Shown: positions 1 to 5,623 of the stretch, piece by piece
Layout: each line of letters starts with the position of its first letter
Position numbering within the stretch: the first letter of the stretch is position 1
Source: Candidatus Bathyarchaeum sp.
Lineage (GTDB): Archaea; Thermoproteota; Bathyarchaeia; Bathyarchaeales; Bathyarchaeaceae
Direction: 5' to 3'
Assembly: GCA_003096255.1 (NCBI GenBank)
Contig: PIXS01000284.1
Coordinates: 1-5,623, forward strand
Length of the DNA: 5,623 bases
The notes under the pieces: generated by a model
What the model was told of the DNA's origin: nothing
Databases searched by the model: none
Seen by the model: only the letters and a program-made list of their open reading frames with translations
Translations under genes and position numbers: made by a program

Positions 1-1
1 T

Positions 2-844
2 CACAAGAAACGCTCAAGAAAACGGGGAATAAGCCCCGTTGTCTCGTCAGTAATCATGACTGGCGCCATGGTGGCTATACTTAGCGTTGCTTTGGTTTTC
101 GCTAACAACCTTCTATGGTCCAGAGTTGCCGAAGGCGAGTTCAACTCTTCGAAGCAGTTGATGCAGACCGCTGCGCTTCAGATAGACGATGTTGCTTGGA
201 CAGCCGGGCGCACAGAAACTGTCACTTACGCGAGCCAGTATGGATCTATTGTTCTGGAGCCTTCGCTGATAACATATACTGTGTCAGTGGGAACCAGTAC
301 AGGCACAACTGACTTTGTGAATACAACCGCAGCGCTCATGTTCAATATGCCTACATCCCAGTATTCGATATCTGATGATTACTGGGAAAGAATCTACCCT
401 GATCCTGACGAGTCTCTTACTTTGACGGGCACTTCTGCTCCCGTCGGCCGTGTCTTTGCTATTGAGAGAACACCTATGCCTGACGGAAAAAACATACGCG
501 TTGTCGTAGCCCCATCCATCAGGGTTCTCAATTCCTCAATTGTCACTTCCACTAGTACGTTCTATATTCGGGTGTATCTGCCCGTTCTTAGCGCTGGAGA
601 ATCTCCTAGATTATCTCAATCCGTTACGTTCACTGGAAAGTCGGTTGAAGCCCACACCCTAAAAGATGTTTTAAGCGTCAGCGTTTCTGTCTCTTTCCCT
701 AGAGGTGTTTCAGCAGATTTTGACTCTGCTTTCTTCAATTTCCCCGAAGTTACCCAGGACATACCTGTTCCTGTAGGCGAGTTTGACAATGTAGTCTTCG
801 AGCTTTATCTTAGTGAGGTGTCCGTTGGGTTTGGAGTTAGTTAA
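2..844 (+). CDS. Type IV pilin-like protein with class III signal peptide (5' partial)
   Basis: The frame is open from base 2, and no ATG, GTG or TTG precedes the signal peptide, so the true start lies just upstream of the window. The 280 visible residues begin with a basic leader ending in RKRG, then ISPVV and a hydrophobic helix (fragment residues 10-38). This is the classic archaeal prepilin pattern; a PibD/FlaK-type peptidase would cut after the Gly. The first internal ATG (base 56) lies inside this helix, so starting there would delete the processing site. After the helix come an amphipathic stretch, an AWTAGRT...YASQYG motif (residues 65-81), and a beta-rich, cysteine-free ectodomain with sequons at N48, N107 and N177. 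The product is probably a membrane-inserted pilin that joins a filament. It is first of five co-oriented genes here, 30 bases before the next. Whether it is a major or minor pilin cannot be told. I recall similar proteins from Bathyarchaeia but have no search to back this. Confidence 0.9.
   Translation, partial: HKKRSRKRGISPVVSSVIMTGAMVAILSVALVFANNLLWSRVAEGEFNSSKQLMQTAALQIDDVAWTAGRTETVTYASQYGSIVLEPSLITYTVSVGTSTGTTDFVNTTAALMFNMPTSQYSISDDYWERIYPDPDESLTLTGTSAPVGRVFAIERTPMPDGKNIRVVVAPSIRVLNSSIVTSTSTFYIRVYLPVLSAGESPRLSQSVTFTGKSVEAHTLKDVLSVSVSVSFPRGVSADFDSAFFNFPEVTQDIPVPVGEFDNVVFELYLSEVSVGFGVS
21..40 (+). repeat. Perfect inverted repeat (7-bp stem, 6-nt loop) over the pilin cleavage-site codons
   Basis: AACGGGG (21-27) pairs perfectly with CCCCGTT (34-40) around the loop AATAAG. 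The repeat lies inside gene 1, on the codons for the K-R-G-I-S-P-V stretch that holds the predicted peptidase site. As RNA it could form a small, GC-rich hairpin not far downstream of the missing start codon, where it might affect translation. It is not followed by a T-run and sits at the beginning of a long ORF, so it is not a terminator. It may be a by-product of codon choice. Confidence 0.4.
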
Positions 845-860
845 TGGAGACAAGAAGATG

Positions 861-865
861 GGAGG
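861..865 (+). promoter_or_regulatory. Shine-Dalgarno site for the gene starting at 875
   Basis: GGAGG lies 9 bases before the TTG at 875. An in-frame TAA at 872-874 blocks any start further upstream, and the next in-frame ATG (905) is inside the hydrophobic helix. This site therefore decides the TTG start. Confidence 0.8.
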
Positions 866-874
866 CGTAGATAA

Positions 875-1351
875 TTGCCAAGCGTGACCATTGAATATGT
901 GATAATGATTCCGTTGCTCTTTACTCAGGTGATACTGTTTCCCTTTGTAGCGAATACAATGACATCCAACTGGCAAAACTCACAAAGGGACGCCGAACTT
1001 CAGACTATTGCAGACCACATGGCAAGTACAATACAGCAACTCTACCTAACCATAAACAGTCAAAGTGTATTGAGCGGTGACGTAGCTCAAGCTTCAACTT
1101 TCCCAATAACAGTTGCTGATTATCCGTACACTGCAACAGCTTCGTTGAATAATCCTCCTAACCCCGATGCAACCAAGATTCTTACAGTTACTTTGACGCT
1201 GGATGATGTGGCTAACACAGTTTCAGCGGATGCTGTACTTGGGCCTTACGTTCAATGGATTGAATCGACCTTCCGAAGCACATCTTCTGATGCCTCGATT
1301 AACGTCCAGAAATTTTCCAATGGCACTTTAACATTTTCTTTTGGAGGCTAA
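875..1351 (+). CDS. Small TadE-like pseudopilin without a leader peptide
   Basis: This 158-aa protein starts at TTG, supported by GGAGG 9 bases upstream and a TAA immediately before the start codon. It has no basic leader: the hydrophobic helix begins almost at once (about residues 8-26), preceded by SVTIEY and followed by a proline, IEYVIMIPLL. The acidic residue at the helix entrance plus a proline a few residues later resembles the TadE/TadG signature (VEFAxxxP), and Glu7 would be the fifth residue of a chain starting at Ser3. Residues 36-60 form a likely amphipathic helix ending in TIQQLYLTIN. Beyond it are a YPYTATASL stretch and a beta-rich C-terminal part ending in NGTLTFSFGG with one sequon. 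There are no cysteines. A minor pilin or pseudopilin role beside gene 1 is the likely job. The alternative is a plain signal-anchored surface protein. The last two codons (Gly-Gly) carry the ribosome site of the next gene. Confidence 0.88.
   Translation: MPSVTIEYVIMIPLLFTQVILFPFVANTMTSNWQNSQRDAELQTIADHMASTIQQLYLTINSQSVLSGDVAQASTFPITVADYPYTATASLNNPPNPDATKILTVTLTLDDVANTVSADAVLGPYVQWIESTFRSTSSDASINVQKFSNGTLTFSFGG
1343..1347 (+). promoter_or_regulatory. Shine-Dalgarno site inside the upstream gene's tail, for GTG 1356
   Basis: GGAGG forms part of the terminal Gly-Gly codons of the preceding gene (stop 1349-1351). It is 8 bases from the GTG at 1356. The in-frame TTG at 1341 lies before this site and has no comparable site at proper distance, so GTG 1356 is preferred. 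The 4-base gap suggests translational coupling. Confidence 0.75.
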
Positions 1352-1355
1352 TCAA

Positions 1356-2564
1356 GTGACAGGAGCTACTATAGACCACATGGTTTCAGTCACGATTCTT
1401 ATAGCGGCGCTGATGATCGCCATGTTAACATACAGCAGCATGTTCGCGACCGCCGTTGACTACGACCGCAACCGCCAAGTTAGTAACAAAGCCATCGACC
1501 TGATGAATACAATCTGCCTGTCACCAGGAAACCCTACAAATTGGGGAACAACTAATACTTCTTTGTTGGGTTTTGGTCTTAATGACCCTGCCGTTGGCGG
1601 ATATTCTCTAAGTCCATATTCTATTATGCGGTTAGCGACAAGCAACTCTTCTGGCGGCAGCTCGCTCGTTTACTACCCTAAAACCGAACTGTATTACAAC
1701 AACCTCAGTGCTAACTATGGACATGGCGTGTTTACTCCGACAGGCGACCTTGTCAACTACACAGATGTTGCTGAACTGTTAGGAATTAACGGAACATACG
1801 GTCTTGGTTTCAACATTGCACCCACAATAGAAGTTGACGTGACACTAGCCACTGGTTACGGTCATCTGGCTCTCAACGTTGAAGTTACCGGATCAGGATT
1901 ACCTTTGAGCGATGCAACGCTGAACTACCATCTTTTCCATGTAGACGATCTTGCGGTGATACCCATTTCAGGCATTACCCAAACCGATTCGTCTGGTCAA
2001 ACTGTGATAGAGTTTGAAACAATAGAAGAAGGTGCCGCATTCTCCTTCACAGTCTATGCTAACGTAGGTGGAATCAACGGCGTAGGCTACTACACCCGAA
2101 ACACCGCTGGCAGCGACCTTCAGTTCGTTATTCCCCTTGTCACAAACTACACTTCAGGAGAAATCATACTTGCACACGCCTGGGACATCTTCGAAGATGA
2201 CAGCTTACACGCTGCAGTTCAAGTCAACGCCACCTTCTTTATCCTAACTTCAGGATTCCAGTTTCAGGAATTTGACCTAGACTTTACCTCCGAGCTTCTA
2301 AATTATGGTACTGGAAAACCCTACTACACAACTCAACTCCCTGTTTCTGAGGTGGGGCTTCTAGTAATTTCATACAAGAAATCTACAAACGAGATAGGAA
2401 CTGTTATCATGCCTTGGGGTGTTGGCACTCTAGGAGTTTCCGCTTCTTTTGATAGTGGTATAGGTAGTAGCGGTTACAATTTTGTTGCCACTGAGCTTAG
2501 GCAAGTGACCATTGACGGCATTTCGTATATGGTTAAGGTTTCTGCATGGAAGTTGGGGAACTGA
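1356..2564 (+). CDS. Pilin-like surface protein with SPGNPxxWG motif and Ig-like module
   Basis: From GTG 1356 the product is 402 aa; starting at TTG 1341 would add five residues but lacks a placed ribosome site. The N-terminus is TGATIDHMVS followed by a hydrophobic helix (about residues 9-30). There is no basic leader, but an Asp sits at residue 7, as acidic residues do at the start of pilin helices. A charged helix (35-50) leads into ICLSPGNPTNWG (53-64) and a FGLNDP...YSLSPYSIMRL stretch (73-93). Similar SPGxPxxW motifs occur, from memory, in other archaeal pilin-like proteins. Residues about 160-245 look like an Ig-like or CNA-B-like beta-sandwich: LNVEVTGSGLPLSDATL, then TDSSGQTVIEF, then FSFTVYANVGG. 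The C-terminal part is beta-rich. Seven sequons (N67, N97, N116, N134, N145, N264, N291) fit an extracellular, glycosylated domain. A minor pilin or filament-associated adhesin is inferred; the exact role is unknown. Confidence 0.9.
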   Translation: MTGATIDHMVSVTILIAALMIAMLTYSSMFATAVDYDRNRQVSNKAIDLMNTICLSPGNPTNWGTTNTSLLGFGLNDPAVGGYSLSPYSIMRLATSNSSGGSSLVYYPKTELYYNNLSANYGHGVFTPTGDLVNYTDVAELLGINGTYGLGFNIAPTIEVDVTLATGYGHLALNVEVTGSGLPLSDATLNYHLFHVDDLAVIPISGITQTDSSGQTVIEFETIEEGAAFSFTVYANVGGINGVGYYTRNTAGSDLQFVIPLVTNYTSGEIILAHAWDIFEDDSLHAAVQVNATFFILTSGFQFQEFDLDFTSELLNYGTGKPYYTTQLPVSEVGLLVISYKKSTNEIGTVIMPWGVGTLGVSASFDSGIGSSGYNFVATELRQVTIDGISYMVKVSAWKLGN

Positions 2565-2566
2565 AA

Positions 2567-2580
2567 AGGAGGCTGGTGAT
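2567..2580 (+). promoter_or_regulatory. Split Shine-Dalgarno region before ATG 2589
   Basis: AGGAGG (2567-2572) is followed by GGTGAT (2575-2580). Together they contain both halves of the full anti-16S complement AGGAGGTGATC, with a short interruption. GGTGAT is 8 bases from ATG 2589 and 5 from TTG 2586, which favours the ATG. An in-frame TGA at 2577-2579 rules out any earlier start. Confidence 0.7.
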
Positions 2581-2588
2581 GGACTTTG

Positions 2589-3923
2589 ATGAGAACTGTT
2601 GAGGTGCTCTTTGTAATCGTTATACTGCTTACTGCTTTCACTATTACAACTCAGTTCGCGGTTTTACCTTCCCCAAGTGACGCCTTTGGAACCAACCTGC
2701 GGGAGTTGTCTCAGTCCACCCTCGAAACTTTGGATATGCAGGGGATTTTAAGTGCGACAGTTTTTGAGAACCCAACTGACGATTCTTGGGGTGACCTGCA
2801 GAAGGCTATTTCAGCTTCTATTCCGCCTAACATGGTCTATAACCTTAGTGTTTATGACCTTACAGCAAATTCTCAAGGAAGTGTAACATATGCGTTAGAG
2901 CATAGTATTTCAGATGCTAACTTCGGAAGCGCTTCTGATGTTGCCTCCCTGATGGTAACATCCCCCGACGTTACTTTCACTCAAGACCCGCAGAAGGTGG
3001 GGGAAGCTACTGGACAAAGCATCACGTTGTATATTTTGAATTGTAGTGATTCAAATGGTTGGTGGATTACAGGTTATACTGGTCAAAGTCTTGCTACAGA
3101 CCTTTATCGTCTTCTTTCTCCATACTTCCAAACCACAGTTCTAGTGAATAGCACCTCTGAATTGGCGGACCTCTTAGATGGTAACGTGATTTCGAGTCAA
3201 GATGGGGAGAACGTGGAAGATGCTGTGATTGTGAACACATTTGGAGAAACTGTTCCAATTCCAGAGGCTTACTGTGCAGGCGGTTTAAAGCAAACTGAAG
3301 GATATGACCCAATTAACGATGGAGGAACATATGCCAAGTACTTTCATACACTTGGCAGTTTAACTTCACAATATAATTGGACTTGGGTCAGCATTGTAGG
3401 CTACCCCTTCTATTATGTTACAAACACAGACTATTTCAGTTCAGTCCACAACGGTTATGGAGTCTATGGAATGGATGCTGTTGCAACAGCGGGCGTTAAC
3501 GCCTTTCTGCAAGGATTAGACAACAGAGATTATAGTTACGATACAACTGGCACTGCAGAGGGAGTCGGAGTTGTGCAGTTCACTGCTGACGCGCTTGACC
3601 GTTGTAACTACTATGGCATCTACCCCTCTCCATATCAGACTTCATCGCGTGCACTTACAGTCAACATTCTAACCACTTACAATCTGGAACAGGTTGCTCC
3701 TGTGTTTCAACTCAAGAATAATCGTATAGCTGCTGCAACCTTCAAACATCAGACGGGTAATGGCGCTCTTACTGCAATAGGACTTACACGAATTCCAGAC
3801 ATCCGAGTTGCTGTCCTTGGACTACTGATGTATTATGGTCCAACAGTTTACAGGAGTGAATTCGGCGCCAGTGGAACGTCAAGGCTTGTCACGTTGCAGC
3901 TTGGTCAGCAAGGAGGAAACTAA
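2589..3923 (+). CDS. Membrane-anchored protein with Rossmann/GATase1-like extracellular domain
   Basis: This 444-aa protein begins MRTVEVLF, a hydrophobic helix (about 6-26) with Glu at residue 5 and no cleavable-looking leader, then a conserved-looking VLPSPSD turn. Residues 35-92 contain a helix (NLRELSQSTLETLD) and WGDLQKAISASIPPNMVYNL, like the head-proximal part of archaeal pilin-like proteins. Residues about 145-280 look alpha/beta: strand ITLYILNCSDSNGWW, a helix to residue 180, strand TTVLVN, helix, strand DAVIVNTFGETVPIP (211-225), a helix, and WTWVSIVGYPFYYVTN (264-279). This recalls flavodoxin or class I GATase/ThuA-like folds; no catalytic triad could be assigned. The tail includes a hydrophobic AVLGLLMYYGP segment (408-418). 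Cysteines are at 152, 229 and 339, and sequons at N85, N151, N187 and N263. TTG 2586 is an alternative start one codon earlier. The role is unknown; location outside the membrane with the pilin-like neighbours is inferred. Its last Gly-Gly codons hold the next gene's ribosome site. Confidence 0.9.
   Translation: MRTVEVLFVIVILLTAFTITTQFAVLPSPSDAFGTNLRELSQSTLETLDMQGILSATVFENPTDDSWGDLQKAISASIPPNMVYNLSVYDLTANSQGSVTYALEHSISDANFGSASDVASLMVTSPDVTFTQDPQKVGEATGQSITLYILNCSDSNGWWITGYTGQSLATDLYRLLSPYFQTTVLVNSTSELADLLDGNVISSQDGENVEDAVIVNTFGETVPIPEAYCAGGLKQTEGYDPINDGGTYAKYFHTLGSLTSQYNWTWVSIVGYPFYYVTNTDYFSSVHNGYGVYGMDAVATAGVNAFLQGLDNRDYSYDTTGTAEGVGVVQFTADALDRCNYYGIYPSPYQTSSRALTVNILTTYNLEQVAPVFQLKNNRIAAATFKHQTGNGALTAIGLTRIPDIRVAVLGLLMYYGPTVYRSEFGASGTSRLVTLQLGQQGGN
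3911..3916 (+). promoter_or_regulatory. Shine-Dalgarno site inside the upstream gene's tail, for ATG 3928
   Basis: AGGAGG overlaps the Gly-Gly codons near the end of the preceding gene and lies 11 bases before ATG 3928. The preceding stop (3921-3923) is between the site and the start, a layout that favours coupled translation. Confidence 0.75.
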
Positions 3924-3927
3924 AGTC

Positions 3928-5623
3928 ATGGAGAAATTCTGTAGGGCAAAAAAGGGTCAGTTTTCAGTAATCGCAGCGTTGCTAGTATCTGTGATTCTAG
4001 TGACTGCTGTCATGTCCACCTATACTATGGTCCGCCACGCTCCAATACAGGATTCACCTAAAGTCTTGACTGCTATTGGAGAAATGAATGCGGATGTCAA
4101 GAGAATTTTGGACTTCACTGTTGGGTATTATGGTTCAGTGCTGAAAGTTACCGGCAACTCGACATATGCTCAGGGACTTACGACAAACTATCTTTCAAGT
4201 GGACTGCTGAATATTGCGCGTTCACATCCAGAATGGAATCCATCCTTCGAACTTGATTCTCAATCTGTTACCACTTCTTGGTTTATGCCTGAGAGCGCCA
4301 GTATAGGCAACATCTCAGTAACATACTCTTTGTCGGCTCTCGGAATAGAGGGCGTAAAATATGAAACGTCTTCAGCCTTGCATGTCACAATGTTGGAATC
4401 TGTTGCTGGTATAGCCCGAGTGCATGTCATCCGTGATTATACTGAACCTGAACTAGGTTTAGGTAAAGAAAACTTCTGGTTCTACCGTTACACAGAAGAC
4501 GAAACTTGGGAGCTGGTCAACCCAACTAACCTCATAATTTCATCCAGCGGAGTTTACAACCTGACTATCCCCGCAGGTATAGACCCAGAAGTTTACTCGC
4601 TACAAGTTGAAGATGATAGAGGTATAATGGTGTCAACTTTCTATTCTCCCGCTTCTGTTGCCTCAGATTCAAAGACTCCCCATTTCACTTACACTTTTGA
4701 TTGGGCTGCTACGGGAATGTTAGACATCTACGAAAATTTAGGTACGGACAACTTTGTTATCGAGGTTCTACAAAACGGAACCTTGAAGTGGCTTGGACAA
4801 CCGCTGGAAATTGCACCTAGAGCAAGACCTATTCCACCTGTTGCAATCAAGGCATTTCGAGTTAATGCAACAATTGGCGGGTATAGTCAAGAGGTGCCTT
4901 TCCAAGTGGAGAATTGGGCATCAGACTATAATGTGCCTCTTGGGCTTGCGGGCGGCGACAGCATTTTCCATAACAATAACATGATAGTGTTTATGATCAA
5001 CAACAATATCCAACAGATTACCTTATGGTGGGACGGTAACGACACCGCTATCCAGACGCCTCATGCTTACCAAAACATATACTTCACGGATGATGTAAGT
5101 GACCCCGACAATGCGGAGTTGTCAAATGGTTTGATAACCCTAAATGTCGTAATAGATAATCCTTGGCCTAGCACTGAGCCTAAATTTAAAGTAACATCAG
5201 TTAAAGGGTCATCCTCAACCACAGCAGAGTTTTTACGAGTCAACACAGAATCTCCGATTTTCTGGGCTGACACAGATTACGTGATTTATAACGGCATCGT
5301 GAGAGACATAGTGCAACAAGAACCAGAATTCGGTAGCGGCGTCACAGGATGTCCAAACTTTTATTCACAGGTAGTTATAACGCTACCAGCCAACACTCCT
5401 TACTACACCTACTCAGTAAGAACAATATTTGTGAACTCGTCTCAGCCTAGAACCATAGACGATCTAAGTGTCATACAGCTTTCAAATCTCCCTGGAACGC
5501 CCTTGACTGAAGATGGCACAATTGGCGGCTACCCTGAAATATCCTCTTCTACAGGTCTTTTCTATGACCAGTATCCAACGGATTGGGCTCATCATTGGAG
5601 CCAGAACATTGAAACTTTAACCA
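3928..5623 (+). CDS. Large prepilin-like surface protein, class III signal peptide (3' partial)
   Basis: The frame is open from ATG 3928 to the window edge with no stop, giving at least 565 residues. The N-terminus is a basic leader MEKFCRAKKG followed by QFSVIAALLVSV and a helix to about residue 32. The KKG|QFS context matches archaeal prepilin peptidase sites of the Q-x-S type, but the mature position 5 is Ile15, not Glu. Residues 45-105 are probably helical, and the rest is beta-rich. Residues 205-240 (VYNLTIPAGIDPEVYSLQVEDDRG) look like a small beta-sandwich edge. Residues 283-340 contain a proline-rich linker (ARPIPPV) and VPFQVENWAS. Residues 340-505 hold ITLWWDGNDTAIQTP, RDIVQQEPEF and CPNFYSQVVITLPANTP. 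Sequons are at N77, N128, N211, N283, N313, N371 and N503. I recall similar large proteins in Bathyarchaeia. As the largest, Glu5-lacking subunit it could cap a filament or act as an adhesin; this is inference. The true length is not visible. Confidence 0.9.
   Translation, partial: MEKFCRAKKGQFSVIAALLVSVILVTAVMSTYTMVRHAPIQDSPKVLTAIGEMNADVKRILDFTVGYYGSVLKVTGNSTYAQGLTTNYLSSGLLNIARSHPEWNPSFELDSQSVTTSWFMPESASIGNISVTYSLSALGIEGVKYETSSALHVTMLESVAGIARVHVIRDYTEPELGLGKENFWFYRYTEDETWELVNPTNLIISSSGVYNLTIPAGIDPEVYSLQVEDDRGIMVSTFYSPASVASDSKTPHFTYTFDWAATGMLDIYENLGTDNFVIEVLQNGTLKWLGQPLEIAPRARPIPPVAIKAFRVNATIGGYSQEVPFQVENWASDYNVPLGLAGGDSIFHNNNMIVFMINNNIQQITLWWDGNDTAIQTPHAYQNIYFTDDVSDPDNAELSNGLITLNVVIDNPWPSTEPKFKVTSVKGSSSTTAEFLRVNTESPIFWADTDYVIYNGIVRDIVQQEPEFGSGVTGCPNFYSQVVITLPANTPYYTYSVRTIFVNSSQPRTIDDLSVIQLSNLPGTPLTEDGTIGGYPEISSSTGLFYDQYPTDWAHHWSQNIETLT

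Noticed and set aside
24..50. GC-rich inverted repeat as an intrinsic terminator
   Set aside because: No T-run follows, and it lies inside the start of a long coding frame.
115..312. 65-codon + strand frame inside gene 1
   Set aside because: Fully nested in a pilin-like gene in another frame; Arg- and Cys-rich translation typical of a shadow frame.
844..870. 8-codon mini-ORF starting at the ATG that overlaps the gene 1 stop (TAATG)
   Set aside because: Overlapping stop/start is suggestive of coupling, but the frame ends after eight codons and the next gene has its own better-placed GGAGG and TTG.
710..976. 88-codon open frame on the minus strand across the gene 1/gene 2 junction
   Set aside because: It is antisense to two well-supported genes, shows no recognisable domain, and looks like a compositional shadow.
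1460..1645. 61-codon minus-strand frame opposite gene 3
   Set aside because: Antisense to the conserved-looking SPGNPxxWG region of gene 3, with no domain of its own.
886..2516. Shared 11-base word GTGACCATTGA near 884 and near 2505
   Set aside because: Only 11 bases, in coding sequence of different proteins, with no flanking similarity; chance is sufficient.
3094..3312. 72-codon minus-strand frame opposite gene 4
   Set aside because: Antisense to the alpha/beta domain; no start context or domain supports it.
4793..4984. 63-codon + strand frame within 3928-5623
   Set aside because: Nested in the long uninterrupted frame of gene 5, which has a signal peptide and ribosome site.
5067..5273. 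68-codon minus-strand frame opposite gene 5
   Set aside because: Antisense to the continuous gene 5 frame and without recognisable features.

Overview
The window looks archaeal and is filled by five genes, all on the + strand, in what reads as one operon. No RNA gene, CRISPR array, mobile element or gene on the other strand was found. The archaeal reading rests on three things. Genes 1 and 5 carry class III (prepilin-type) signal peptides of archaeal style. Internal genes have strong GGAGG-type Shine-Dalgarno sites with frequent TTG and GTG starts. The large ectodomains are rich in N-X-S/T sequons, as in glycosylated archaeal surface proteins. From memory, this gene set and several motifs resemble proteins of Candidatus Bathyarchaeia and other uncultivated TACK archaea. 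That placement is an inference, not a search result.

Layout: (1) 2-844, 5'-truncated type IV pilin-like protein with a canonical ...KRG|ISPVV processing site; (2) 875-1351, small TadE-like pseudopilin with no leader; (3) 1356-2564, 402-aa pilin-like protein with an SPGNPxxWG motif and an Ig-like module; (4) 2589-3923, 444-aa protein with an N-terminal anchor carrying Glu5, followed by an alpha/beta (Rossmann or GATase1-like) domain; (5) 3928 to beyond 5623, a very large prepilin-like protein (AKKG|QFSVI) of at least 565 aa, cut by the window edge. Gaps are 30, 4, 24 and 4 bases. The Shine-Dalgarno sites of genes 3 and 5 lie inside the last codons of genes 2 and 4.

All five products are predicted to have one N-terminal hydrophobic helix and an extracytoplasmic C-terminal domain. 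The simplest joint model is a set of major/minor pilin or pseudopilin subunits of a Tad/type IV-like filament or secretion machine, with the large gene 5 product as a possible tip or cap. The ATPase, the platform protein and the prepilin peptidase are not in the window; the first two would be expected nearby. Two annotation points matter. Gene 1 must start upstream of the window, because its first internal ATG (56) would remove the signal peptide. Gene 3 most likely starts at GTG 1356 rather than TTG 1341.
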